A DNA stretch of 64,000 bases from Ypsolopha sequella. Its lineage: Eukaryota > Arthropoda > Insecta > Lepidoptera > Ypsolophidae. The stretch is from positions 31,453,501-31,517,500 of the forward strand of contig OW203987.1 in assembly GCA_934047225.1 (NCBI GenBank), given 5' to 3'. Each line of letters starts with the position of its first letter. The first letter of the stretch is position 1. The notes under the pieces are model-generated. The model was not told the DNA's origin. It searched no databases and was given only the letters and a program-made list of their open reading frames with translations. Below are positions 1 through 13,600 of this stretch, piece after piece. The position numbers were made by a program, and so were the translations under genes.

Positions 1-156
1 GTTGTTGTTCCAAATAAATAAATTTAAATTAAATTAAGGGTCAGGAATAGAAGTTATTTTTTCTGTCTATTTCGAAGCAAGTTATCAGCATAGCTTTGCA
101 TCCAATTTCCTTATTGCTCATTAAAAATGTTACTTGCATTACTATTACTGTTACTA

Positions 157-1131
157 TTATGTATCTTTAAATCTGTTACCAACTCGGGTGCCTATCGTCA
201 AAAACAGATAAAAACTGAACTTGAAAATTGCCTTCGGTTGGTATTGAACCATTTGCTAACTGTGATGTCACTTCAAGTGCGAATGTATCCTTAGACATGA
301 TTTGCTGTTTCTATGAATTCACTCAGCAACAGCTTTGATATCTGCTGGTGTCCTTGAATTAGGTGGGCGGCCACTTCTGGGTCTGTCGTAGACAGAAGAC
401 ATCTTAGTGCATTTTTTGATAGTACAGTAGACGAATTTTCTTGTTATACCGAGCGACTTTAATAAGTTAAAAGCTGGTGTTTTGTAATACTTGTGTAGTG
501 CTATTATTGCAACACAATTCTCTTTGATACCCCACTTCATGTCTTCAGCTGGGATTAATGAGATCAAGTGAGGTTTTCATAGAAGACAGAAGCCTATTTT
601 GTCATAATACAATGATTGACTATCGACTTTTGAAATATTTGAATTTAAAAGTTAGGGGCAGTACTTTTGGTTAGACTAGGTATGATTATTGCAAAACAGC
701 TCACCTCAATAAGTATTTTTGATTGGGATAGCCATACAGTTTAAGCAGAATAAGACTGCCTTCTTATGGGTGAGTGAAGACACTTCCGCGACGACATATT
801 GCACTTGTACAATTTATTACTAATGGGCTTGCGTTATCTTGACTGTCACCGAACAGCGTAAGACACGCAGAACTCACAGTCACGGTATCTACGTCACTTT
901 CAGTATATTCTGTGCTTGATCTAGTTACCGTTTTAAGTACAGGATTCCACATTGAGAGCAGGGCCCAACCATATTATAAATATATATCCCGATCAAAAAT
1001 ACTTATTGACATGACCCATTTTGCAATAATCATGTTTTATCCTCAAGTTTCATTCAATTCGACTAGGTATATTTATGTTGTTGATGATAGGCACCCATCA
1101 CCCAGTAGGCAACTTATTCAAAGGTATATTA
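157..1131. mobile_element. Degenerate Tc1/mariner-like element flanked by TA
   Basis: The two ends are inverted copies. The left end reads TTATGTATCTTT followed by a 'gtgcctatcgtcaaaaacagat' block; the right end carries the complementary 'gatgataggcaccca' block and closes at AAAGGTATATTA. A TA dinucleotide lies just outside each end, as expected for Tc1/mariner target-site duplication. A helix-turn-helix transposase fragment lies inside on the minus strand. The same end sequences flank the 215-bp MITE at 33147-33361. No catalytic domain can be read in the remaining interior, so the copy is dead. It lies upstream of the first visible DNAJC3 exon. Confidence 0.7.
319..567 (-). pseudogene. Tc1/mariner-type transposase N-terminal HTH fragment
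   Basis: The 82-codon reading frame shows the layout of a Tc1/mariner DNA-binding domain: an 'IALHKYYKTPAFNLLKSLGI' helical segment, then 'FVYCTIKKC', then an 'RPRSGRPP' GRPR-type hook and 'IKAVAE'. This is the N-terminal paired-like domain only. The catalytic DDE/D part is absent. The frame lies inside the TIR-bounded element at 157-1131, which supports its being that element's former transposase. It is not a host gene. Confidence 0.7.
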
Positions 1132-1562
1132 TAGGCAGCTCTCAAGTCTATTTCAAATTGCAAATTAGAAAAAAAAACAAAATATGGCCATGATTATATT
1201 GCACAGTTGGTAAAGCCTCGTTTGCACTAAGAGCCTAGCGCTGATGTTCAACCGCCGCGCTGTTTGCGTCCATAGCATAGTGTCTGAGGTGGGCGCCTAG
1301 TGCGACGGGCCTGAGCAAAATAGCGTGCGTAGTTTTCAAACACTCCTACCCGCGCGTTGCGGCCACACTACAGGCCTAGGCAGTAAGCGACCCAATGCGC
1401 GTTTAGCGGGTGTATCAAACCAGTTCATCAAAATATTGTTTTTGTAAAATTACATTGGTTTTTGTTTGATTTTGAAATATTGTTAAAAATCTAGGCAAGG
1501 CAGGTTCTAATCGATCCTAGATGTTGTTACACCTATAATAATGTTGTTATTAAACTTTTCAG
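1132..1562. other. Non-coding stretch with a GC-rich patch
   Basis: This is intron or upstream sequence before the first recognisable DNAJC3 exon. Positions about 1205-1420 are clearly richer in G+C than their surroundings, but I see no splice-compatible coding frame there. No promoter is assigned. Confidence 0.4.
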
Positions 1563-1657
1563 AGGGAGATCCAAATAACTACCTCACATACTTTAAGCGA
1601 GGCACGGTCTACTACGCACTCGGTAAAGCTAAGTTTGCACTTCAAGACTTCACTAAG
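1563..1657 (+). CDS. DNAJC3: DNAJC3 exon: TPR segment (first visible)
   Basis: Acceptor TTTTCAG ends at 1562 and donor AAG|GTTAGT starts at 1658. Two leading bases complete a codon from an exon to the left. The 31 whole codons begin GDPNNYLTYFKRGTVYYALG, a TPR helix pair that aligns with the N-terminal TPR region of DNAJC3. Confidence 0.9.
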
Positions 1658-4600
1658 GTTAGTAGTAACAATTGTATATGTTTAAACTTATAACTTTATG
1701 TTATAATTATTGCTGGGAAATAGATACACAGCTTTTATTCAGATTGTTGATAAGATCTAGTAGCGATGCTACGATTACGTTTTGCATCTGTAATCGTAAT
1801 AACCAAGCAATGCATCGTAGTAAGAATCGTGACGATTATATAATTAAAAAAAAATCCATGGCAACTTCTCCAATGCTCCCAGGAGGGGCTTAGAGATCAT
1901 CATCATCACCGATTTACCATTATTTCCATCATTCATAATACAAGAAAAAAAAAAGCTTAAAGTTCCCTTTGCCTTCCCACATAGTAGGATAATTTAACCA
2001 GTTTTTTTATCGTTTTTCTTTTCGTTTATCGCTGTTGTTAAAATTAATATATTATGAAACCACATTCTGTGGATTATCTGACACATTTTTTTAAATAATC
2101 TAAATTCATGGGTTGTCGTAATAAATAACAATTAGCTTCCTAATCGTAATTGTGTTGGCCGAATCGTTGCATCCCTACAATAAAATTACAATAAATGAAC
2201 TTTGGAGAGACTTTAAATTATTTGAATGAATGGGATGATAATGATATAGGAAAAGTTGGTATGATAGATGTAGCCACTGAAGTTTGTGGGGTATCCAGAA
2301 AAAAGAGAAAAGAGAAATCTGAATGGTGGGATAATGATGTTAAAAAGGTTGTGGAAGAGAAGAAAAGGCATGGTTAGTCTTATTAGCTATACAAGATAAT
2401 AAGAGAGTACCATCCATCTATCAGCCCGTATTCGTCCACTGCTGGACATAGGCCTCCCCACTATTACGCCACTCTTGGCGGTCCTCAGTCATCCTCATCC
2501 AGCCGCCACCCGCAACATTCTTCAGATCGTCAGTCCAGCAGGCACGTGAGCGGCCTACGCTGCGCTTTTCTGTACGTTCAAGACAGTACGAGAGCCGATT
2601 ATTCTGAATAAGGTTATTGAAAGAGGAAAGGAACGGTAGAAAGTATTAAAAAAGAAGGTAAAGGAAATTGTTGTAAGAAATAAGCAAGAAGTGAAAGAAA
2701 AGTGTGACAGGAGGTTCTCTGACCATTTTAATATGGCCAACATTAAGATGTTTTGGAATTTGGTTAGACAAGCTCGCACAAAATCAGAAACATCTAAACT
2801 GAGTGTTATAATATTAGAGATAAAGATGAATGAGTGTTGAATGATGAAAGAAAAGTACTAGAACGCTGAAAGAACTATTTTGAAAGTAACCTAACCTGGC
2901 CGGGTCTCCGGTATGGGTTCGGGCGGCTGATTGGATTTTACCTTGTATAATATATATTTTACCTATCATTTTAATCGTAAATATATTGCTACATAAATTA
3001 AATAAACCTTTAATTTAGTTCATGTACATTTATTATTTTATTATATATATTTTCTTTATTAGATTAAATTTGACGTGTAAAAAGTGTATATATCTATACG
3101 TGCTTTGCAAAATAAACAATTTGAATTTGAATTTGTGCTTGAATTAAGGATGCAACATCATCCTTGAAAACATCGATGTTTACACGGCAACCATCGATTG
3201 TTAAAAGCATCGGTAAGTTAGAACGATGTATCGATGTTTTCCGATGTTTTGGTTCTTTTGTCACAATACTTAAAGTGTAGTCAAGCGTAAAGTGTCATAG
3301 CCCACTTGTGGACAACACTGTCCGTGTATGGAGTGAGTAGCAACCTGGTGCGGGCCCTAAAATTTCTACCAGAATTCCAGTGGTTGCATCAGAATTAACG
3401 AGGCATACAATGATTGGTTTAACATCTTTAGAGGAGTTAGACAAGGATGTGTAGCGTCACCGTGGCTATTCAATATATTTATGAACAGTTGTTTAAATGA
3501 TTTTATCAAATGCCTCTTAGACGCCGATGACCAAGTTCTCCTTGCTTCATCGATGAACTTGGTCATCATCCATAACTGAGATGGTAACAGGTATGGATGA
3601 TGCCTTTGAAAAGAAAGGAATGAAGATATATGTAGAAAAAACAAAGGTTATGTTGATAGTGAGGGATGAAGCGGTGACTGAGTGCACAAGGAAGTAGAGC
3701 AGGTTAACGAGTTTGTCTATCTGGGTTGTCTATTTACGCGCGATGGAAAGTGTGACGGTGAAATTGAAAGAAGAGTGAATGCGGGAAATAATGTGAACGG
3801 AGCCCTGCACTCCTTTATGGGTAGTCAAAACGTGACTGCAAAGGCACGATTTGGCGGTTCATAATGGGAGGTTGGCTCCTACACTTATGTATGGCAGTGA
3901 ATGTTGGGTATGGTAAGATAAATATCAAAGTAGAGAGAATGCAATGGAAATGTGTTCCTTACGGAGTATTTGTGATTTAACATTGAATGATAGAAGGATA
4001 AATATCGACGTACAGGATCACCGTTGCGGCCTGAAAGAACATGTAGTAACTAGAATAGAAAAAGGAATGCTTCAGTGGTTTAGACGGTGACGAAAGAAAT
4101 TTATGGTGTGTGCCCAAGTCGAAGGTAGAGCTCGACCAGGCCGCCCTAGAAGGACGTTTGCGTATGCTGACCAAATTGGTGACATATTGAAGAAGGGCAA
4201 TGTCAAAAGTACCCGGAATAGAAGAGCTTTATGACTAGATTGATGGTAGTGGAAGAGGCAAAAGAGTTGTGTCAGGATCGTAGCAGATGGAAATCTGTAG
4301 TCTCTGCCTACTCTGGGAGACAGGCGTGAGTATATGTAGGTATGTATGTACAATCCATTCATCCATCCATCAGCCTAGTTCGTTCACTGCTGGACATAAG
4401 CTTTTCCAGGACTTTGCCACTCCCGGCGGTCATCTTGGAAGAATTGCCCATACTATTATATATTGTATGTACAATAAAGTACCTAAAATCGTTTTTACAT
4501 CAAGTAACCTAAATCCTATTTTCTTCACTATTGTAGAGATAAGACATGACCATTACCATCTGTCGCCCGCGGTAACAGATGCAACTTTTTGCAAAAAAAA

Positions 4601-7600
4601 AACCCGTCTGTCCTCTTAACACGCCGGGCTAATACAAAAGTTGAAATGGATTTTAAACTAGACTCAACAAAACCAAAATGGAATTGAGATTACATACACA
4701 TGCGTCAGTTAATGAAATGAATGTTACAGGTGTTAGAGTTGAAGTCAGACTTCACATCGGCGCAGCTGCAGCGGGCCACCGTGTACCTCAAACTAGCTCA
4801 GTACCGAGAGGCCAAGGAGGACTATCTACAAGTTGTGAGTATTGTGTCACCCACTTTTAATATTTATACCTAAATATCTTAAGGGTTGATCATCTGGATT
4901 TGCAACAAAATATTAAGAAACAATTATAACGGCCAAAATACAACTTTTTGCTGAGATAACTTTTAACAATAGTTTGCTACATGCATTAAGATATTTTTCA
5001 TAATATTAGAATAGCTGTAATACAATTGTCTTTTCCATACTCCAGATACCAGCCGTAAATTCCTAAAATAATCTAAGATAATGCTTATGCAAAACACAAT
5101 TATTTTAAAGCAAATTAAAAAGTCATTAAATATATGTTTATGCATATACCAAACTATTGCCAAAAGTTGTCTTAGCTAAAAGTTGTATTTTGGCCGTTAT
5201 AATAATTTGTTAATATTTTCCCACAATGAATAATTACAACACTTGTACTTGTCTCACAGTATGTTTCACACTATATTACTATGAAACAAGTGCAAGTGTT
5301 TATTTTATTTATTTATTTAGGAACACCAACAAGAAATACAATAAACTTACTTAAATTGAATAATCTTAAAATGTATACAGCTATTTGTTTTCTTAATTAA
5401 AGGCATCCACATCATGCACCAGTTAAGACAATTATGAAAAATTCTTATACTAATAGGAGCAATAATATAGTTGTGATTATTGATCATGTTATCCAAGTTT
5501 CACCAAGTGCTGACAATCGCAAGTATTAATAATATCTTAATATTTTGTAACAAATCTGGAGAATCGACCCTTAAAAGTATCAGTTTTATTTGGGATGAAT
5601 TAAGTTAATTTTGGCTTAGTTCCAAAAGATCCCAGGCAGATTCCAAAAATGTCTGTAAAGTAAATAAGAATAACACTTTTAAATGAGTAAACTTGCTCTC
5701 CATTGTTCTACTTTAAATAATATTTTTAATTTAAAATAAGTTAAAAGTATAGTAGGTATAATCAGATAAGTAACAGCCTTGACTGTGTGACTGTGGCCAG
5801 TCACTGCTACAACAATGATTAGCTCCACTCCACTATACAAATGTTTACTTATTATATATAGAGTGCAGATAACACGTCAGAATTTAGTTCGCAAGTGAAT
5901 ATGTACAATTTATATTTATTACATTTGTATGGCTTTTGTATAAAGATAATGATGTAAGCATTTACACAAAGCGAATTATTGAAACAGGTGCCAACTAGTT
6001 GTTCAAGATATAAGGCATATATTAGTTTAAGAACAATAGAATTTTATCAGTGAAAAAAAAAGACAAACAATGCATCTTAATGTTGTTTATTTGTTACCAA
6101 CAATTAGTGATGAAATAATTAACATTCATGGTCTGTGTAAGGGCTCTACGTTAGGACATTCCGCCATACAGTATGAGTTCATCCATGTAGCCTCATTCTT
6201 CCATATTGCCTTATTTTTAGAGTTTCGTACCGAAAGGATAAGGGTCGAGACCCTATTACATACTAAGACTCCGCTGTCCGTCCGTCTGTCCGTCTGTCAC
6301 CGTGATAGTTAGACAGTTGAAATTTTCACAGATGATGTATTTCTGCTGCCGCTATAACAACAAATACTAAAAAAATAGAATAAAATAAATATTTAAGGGG
6401 GCTCCCATACAACAGACATGATTTTTTGCCGTTTTTATAGAAAATGGTACGGAAACCCTTCGTGCGCGTTTCCGACTCGCACTTGATCGGTTTTTTAATG
6501 ATACCTAGATAAGTTTGATCTGACACATTATACCAAGAATTCCCTGTTGTTCTTTTTCAACACGATGTTTTAGGACAAGAAATACAGAGATCAAATAACT
6601 CGTTCTAACGGGACTAAAACTCATCATTTTAACCACATTAATGGTCAGCCAAAAAATGAATCCAATATCCAGCATCACGATTACAATATATTTCGGCGCA
6701 ATTGTTCCCCGTTTGACACTCATATCAGAGGTCAAAGTCTTCCGGCGCATCAATTCGGTCGTTTTTAAACTTCAATGTGCAATTCGTCTTCTTTTTGGAA
6801 TAAACAGATCAATTTAGGTATGTAATTTCTCTGATACCTTCACATATGTTTCTGCTTTTAAACCAATTTTATAAGTATTTTAGTATTTACAGTAAGTGAC
6901 GAAATCATATTAAATGGTCGAACCCTTGTTAGACTAAGGGCCTGTTTCACCACTTCCAGATAAGTGCCTGATAGTTATATGTGACATATAACGTATACAA
7001 AATGTGTTCCATTTTTAAACTTATCTTCTGGATATCACTTATCTGGAAGTGGTAAAACAGGCCCTTAAAGATGCGTTCAACAAATATATTATGTCGTATT
7101 GAAATGTGTGATGATGACGTCACTGAAGGTTGAATGAAAAACATCACTTTTTTATTTAATAAAAGATATGCATGCTTATTTTAATATCTGTATACTAGAA
7201 ACGTTTAGGGAAAGCTATTCGGCGGTTAAGGAATCCTAAATATTGGCGAAAAAAATAAGAGGTAAATTACGAGTGTGGCACTCAGTGGGTTAAATGTTAC
7301 TTCCAATTGTTAACGTCTATTCAAGTCACAAATCTAACAACAGGCAATTCTCGTTAAGAGCGCACCGAGCTTTTTACACACAAACACGTTTTTATAACCC
7401 TTGTTTGAAGTAGTAAACAATTAAATTAACATCTGGGGAAGTGCATTCGTATTATTGTGGATATACAAGGTGACTTTTTGATCATCATCCAAATTCATAC
7501 TGGTGGCTTGGTAAGTGATTAGTATCATGGATCAATAACAATTTTGGTGAAATTCGGAAAATGAAATTTTGACTCCCCACAGTGACTCACTCGGGACTGG

Positions 7601-10600
7601 AAGTGAATTTCTATGGGAAGCCGAAATTTCATTTTAGGAATTTCACGAAAATTGTTATTGATCCGAGATACTGATCACTTATCAAGCCTCCAGTATGAAT
7701 TTGGATGATGATCAAAAAGTCACCTTGTATACTAGACAGTATACACGATGGAAACACGATTTGATAAAGTTGACTCGATAGAATAAATTCGCAAAGTTAC
7801 CTCTTTTCGAGCATTTTTTTTCTCTTTTTCCCTACTTTTTTATATAAATAATTAATTTGATATTATGATTAATTTACTAAAATAAAGTTCATAGATGACT
7901 TGACCGTTTATACACGATGGTTTTTTATTTAAGAATAATATGATGAAAATAACAACGAAAAACTTTTAACAAGTGCAAAAGTTTGGTTATTTTCTTTACT
8001 ATTTACACGTAAAGAAAAAGACAAAAACAAAGGCAAACGCTCGGTGCGCCCTTAACATTGTCTAGATAATGGTTAAAACAATACAATTTCCAAATACATC
8101 GTTATCATTGAATAGAAACGGAATTACTAACTTATGGGAATTTACGGCAACAACTGCAACTTCTCTCTCGCACTAAGGTAGGGTGTGTTGCTCTGAGCGA
8201 GACAAATAATTGGCACGCCTCTTCCAGCGCGGAGCACATCCATCGATTCGTTGGACGCTTAAGTTTGTTTTATACTTGTAATATATGTATATGGATGCCA
8301 TGCTAGTAATTTTTTGTTTTAGTCTGTGCTTACAAAATAATTTTGTGTTTACAAAAATGGTCACAAATTAACATTCAAGCAAAAAAAAACTGTTGATATT
8401 ACAGAAATATTCTGACAACATTCACAAGGGAACGTTATAAATAGCATCTTGATAAAAACAATTGCACTGTTTCACTGATATACTTTTTAATAACTCCAAC
8501 CGGTTTCGCCTTACCGCATTATCGAGGAAAATAATAAAAGCTAAATTAAATAACTATGAAAAATATACAAATACTTGATTGTTTACATTGCAGATGGTGA
8601 ATAATGGATGGTTAAAAATAACTCTCTTTCTCTTCTGCAGACATACGCGGAGCCCTACAATGAAGAAGCGATCACTCAGTACCACAAGATCGACGAGTAC
8701 ATCGAGGACTTGCGGCTCGCGGAGGCATACTACCGCGGCCACGACCACCGCGCCGCCATCGAGCTGACGACGCGGCTACTGGAGGTGTCGCCCTGGTCCG
8801 CGCTGCTCCGGCAGCTGCGCGCTGAGTGCTACATCGCCGTGGTAAGTGAGACACGACCACCGCGCCGCCATCGAGCTGACGACGCGGCTACTGGAGGTGT
8901 CGCCCTGGTCCGCGCTGCTCCGGCAGCTGCGCGCTGAGTGCTACATCGCCGTGGTAAGTGAGACACGACCACCGCGCCGCCATCGAGCTGACGACACGGC
9001 TACTGGAGGTATCGCCCTGGTCCGCGCTGCTCCGGCAGCTGTGCTACATTATGTTGAATATGAGTTTTATTTTGTTTCCCCAGAACGACCTGTTCTCTGC
9101 GGTGTCTGACATCCGCTCGGTGAACCGTCTGCAGCAGGACTCGACGGACGGCTACTACCGGCTCGCCACATTGCTCTACCAGCTCGGACACGTCAGCGAC
9201 TCGCTTAAGGTTACCTTCTTAGTTATTGCTTCCAGATTGTTTACTTCTAGTTTGGGTGCTTGTGACTTATGTATACCGAGATATTAGATATTAGGTTTTT
9301 TTATGAGTTACGTCTCTTTCTAACATATCTCGATAAAGGTAAATCTTGGGATTAAAAGACATATGACATGAAATTATAAAGTTACGTGTATCACAAATAA
9401 AAACAATTAAAAAACAAAAATTGTTAAGACAATATCAGTCCCAAAAAAAAAAAAAAATCTTTTTTTATTTCCGTCCGCCCCTTTATCTACACCCTAAGGC
9501 GAATGGGGGCGGCGCCGAAAAATCAATAATTTTCTAGTAGGTTATCGTGCCCCTTTATCGATATCGTGCCCCCTTATCGACACTGACCTGAACCGTTTTT
9601 TTTACTAACTCAAAGTCTAGATCTCCAAATATCCTTATATCTTGAGATACAGGCATTGTTGAGGAATTTCCATAAAACGTATTACTAGTGTGTATATTCC
9701 CTAACAATTCCCCGAAATAGTTAACAAAAAGAAAGCAAATAATTACTGAACAAAATAACACAACTTTTAGGTAGGTGCCTTCGTGACGTTATGAATGAAT
9801 GATAGGTGTAGCCATAACTATATGTATACTAATACACACACAGCTACGCACCGCGTCCACCACGAGTCTGATAGAGACAGCAATATTCAAACCAATTTTG
9901 CAGTTCACCTTACTCTTAAGAACTAATCAAACATGAGTAACTCACGGCAGTATACTTGGCCCACTCTTGTCGACACTTCTGACTGCACAAAACGTCAAAT
10001 TATTTTCTCAGTTATTCTTTGTTCCCTATTGCCTTGAAGATTAGTATTATTTTGATGATATTAAGTAACAGTAGAGTGTGTATGCAGGAGGTGCGCGAGT
10101 GCCTGCGTCTAGACCCGGAGCACAAGCAGTGCTTCCCGTTCTACAAGAAGGTGAAGAAGATCGACAAGCTGCTCCTGGAGTGCGAGGAGCTGAGCGCCGC
10201 GCGACAGTACGGTCGATGCATCGAGCAGGCGGACAAGGTGCTGCGGCTCGAGGACGAGGTCACGCTCGTCGTGTTCGAGGCGAGGCGATGGCTCTGTAGC
10301 TGCTCCTCCAAGGTGACCTTGACATTACTTGACACGTCTCCTATGTCGACCTATGTCAGAGCTCTATAACGTTAACTACTATCAAATGTTTTATAGCATT
10401 TGGATTTATTTGTTTAGTTAAAAATGTATCAAAAGACATTAAATAGCGACATATAACGATATTCAGTAAAAGCAACACGTCCTGAGTCGAGGCACCCCTG
10501 CTGAGGTTCAACGTACTATAGACAATAGCACGTAGTGTATGACACCTGGTGTGTACTTGTACAGGAGGAGCTCTACTCGGAGGCGTTGTCCCACTGCAGC

Positions 10601-13600
10601 TCGGCGCTCGAGCTACAAAAAGACGCGCGCGTGCTGTGCGACAAGGGGGACGCTCTCGTCGGGCTGGAGATGTACGACGACGGTGAGTTACACTACAGTC
10701 ACCACTCAGTGAGAAACCCTGACTTGTACACTACCGGCATCTATATAAACTTACCACACAAAGAAGCGACACTCACCTTCCTACACCAAGGCAACGGCGG
10801 ATCCACAGGGGGGGGGGTTAACCCCTCCCTAGGCCTAGTTCAACTTTTTTTTTCTATACAGAGACGCTTAATTTACCTAAAATTGCACAAAATTCAATAT
10901 ATATTTGTACTAATTCGGAGCCTGTGACCCCCCTGGCACTCAGGCTGGATCCGCCTTCTCGCCAAGGAAACATTTTATTATTGTTCTATAGATAGTGTGC
11001 TGTGTATGGATGCTTAGAAAGCAATAATAGTAGGTTATGAAACTGGCATATAATGAGGTTATTAAAAAACGAGTGTGAGTTTAAAAAACGTGCCGTACCA
11101 ATCAAGTTCGATTGTGTGATTGAAAGCGATGTCGGTGTCCGTATACTTTGACTGGCTGACTGTACAACGGATTTGTCTTTTCGAGGCGTCTGTTTGTAAA
11201 ATTCAACAAATTTCGATTACTTTTGAATAACAATTGCTATGAAAAGTAATTTCTAACATGAAGATAACACTAAATAATAACATGATGAATATGACGAAGG
11301 CGGGAAGGAGGGTTCATTGTCAGGTGTGTCAGACATGGCAATAACCTCAAAATAATAGTTCGGTTGTTTAGTACAGACGTCTATTTTCACTGTTGCAAAC
11401 AAATTAACAGGAAACAACCAACGATCAGACGGATAGATTCGGATTACTTGGTCGAGAAACGCGGTAAGTTCGATACAGCGACGCACCCTCAAAGCAATGA
11501 CCGTTCGTCTCGGCGTTCTCCAACAGAATGATGACGGACCGCACTCCACCGACAAACGAAACGTCAAAAACATCAGACAACCGGAAACTAGTGTTGCCAT
11601 CGCTGTATCGACTATACCCAAGTAAACTACTTGACGTTTCTTTAGGCTCGACAGACGGCCTTAGTTGAGTCTGCGCCAAATATATACACTTGCACTCGAA
11701 AAAGTAGCTTATGATGGTGTAAAACCGAAACCAGTCGGGTTAAATTAGTTTGTAACTGTGAAACGAGTGCAATGTGTATCTATTCATCAAGTTTTTAGTC
11801 AAGTTTCACCAAGTGCCGACAATCGCAAGTATTAATAGTAATAATACTAATTAATCAATCAATTACTATTTAATCAAACTAATAATAAAATAAAAGTGGT
11901 TACGATAATCGAAAGATCGTGTCAAAATAATGTCAGCGAACGAACATCTGCCACACGTCACACGTCTACACTCCGGCGCACTCGCTGAGACACTGTACAA
12001 GTGTTATAGCGGATGTGTGTATTTGACTGATTTGTGGAGGTTAAATGTGTGTAAATATCGTCTTGTAGGACACCAGTTGACCTGTGGTGATGTACACTGT
12101 GTCAGTAACAGTGTAGTTAATATTAGTTTGCTATGAGAACACTATGCTATAGAGTTTTCGTTCATAGAGGGTGGATCAGGTTCAACTGCTGTAACATCCG
12201 CGTCAATAGAAGATAGGTAAATGCGAAGCATTCACGTCCGAGAACGTGTAGAAATTACTGCCTTTATAAAATGTTACATTTGTTTTGGAAATATTACTAT
12301 ATTTAATGTATAACTAATCAGGGTGTCCTGGAAACGTTGAACACTGCTTCCAAAGCCTCTGATTCAGAAACGTACACTAGTCCTGTCTAATTAATAATCG
12401 GTCCGTGGTCCCCAGCGATCGTGACGTACAAGAAGGCCCTCGAGCTGGAGGAGGGGCTGCAGCGAGCGAAGGAGGGTGTCGCGCGCGCTCAGAAACTACA
12501 GAAGCAGTCTGAGCAGCGCGACTACTACAAGATACTCGGTGTGAAGCGCACCGCGAGCAAGCAGGAGATCATCAAGGCGTACCGCAAGGCGGCACAGAAG
12601 TGGCACCCTGACTCATACCACGGTGACGAGAAGAAGATCGCAGAGAAGAAGTTCATAGACGTCGCCGCCGCCAAGGAGGTAACTGACTGCCTTTACTGGT
12701 GTACCTGGTGTACTTTTTGTAATCAGGAGAACGTAGCTAACAAGCAGATACCGGTACTAGGTATGTCCGAGATGAGTCCTCAGATTGGATAACCAACTTT
12801 ATCAGCCACTTGTCAGCTGTTCAAATATTACGAATTTTATCTTGGAAATGGATGACGTCTAAGACGAATTGTCTTTGAAGATTTAATTTTTTAATAAACT
12901 GAAAACATTTAATACGTTGATTACTTGAAAAGCAACTTTTAAACGAATAATGAAGTATATGAAATAGCTATTGAATTACAGGAATTATGAACTCATGAAT
13001 CTCAAAGGAAATTTCGGCAATTTCATAGTTAGTGACCTATTTACATTGGTATCAGCAATGAAATGCAGGCAAAGTTAATAAAATCTCATTTCGTTCCGGT
13101 CCCGGACACCGGGTCCGTTATTACTTCGAGTCGATGTTGCTGGTTCACTATATAACTAATAATGTCCAGTGAAGTAAATAGTGCATTAACTCAGATCGCG
13201 CTTCTAGTGTCGTATCGACTGTCAAGTTATCGTTAGATATACCAGATCTTAAGATAAAGTTGCGGAAGACGAAAACTGGCGATAGTACTCGTACATACGA
13301 ACTAGTTTCCGTGAAAAAAAAAACCGAGATAAAGAATCTGTCGTTTCATAAATTTTGTTCGGGTAACTATGTAACTTTTCTATGGAATAGCTGATTTTTT
13401 TTTTGTGATTCGAGATTTGGCTCCATAGTAAAAGTTGTTCGTGTGAATGATTACTATCGCCAGTTTCCGGCTTCCGCAACTCCATCTTAACACCCTGTAA
13501 TTATTTTTATACTACACCTGCTCGGAAAGTACCTTCTTACTTTTTTGAAAACGATGCAGAAAATACGTCATTACTGTCATACAAATATGCGGGCGGAAAA

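Noticed and set aside
8846..9287. Plus-strand frames beginning MRHDHRAAIELTT
   Set aside because: These are duplicated DNAJC3 exon tails in shifted frames, not separate genes.
11253..11679. 122- and 84-codon minus-strand frames in a DNAJC3 intron
   Set aside because: They overlap each other in different frames, have no recognisable motif and no splice or start context.
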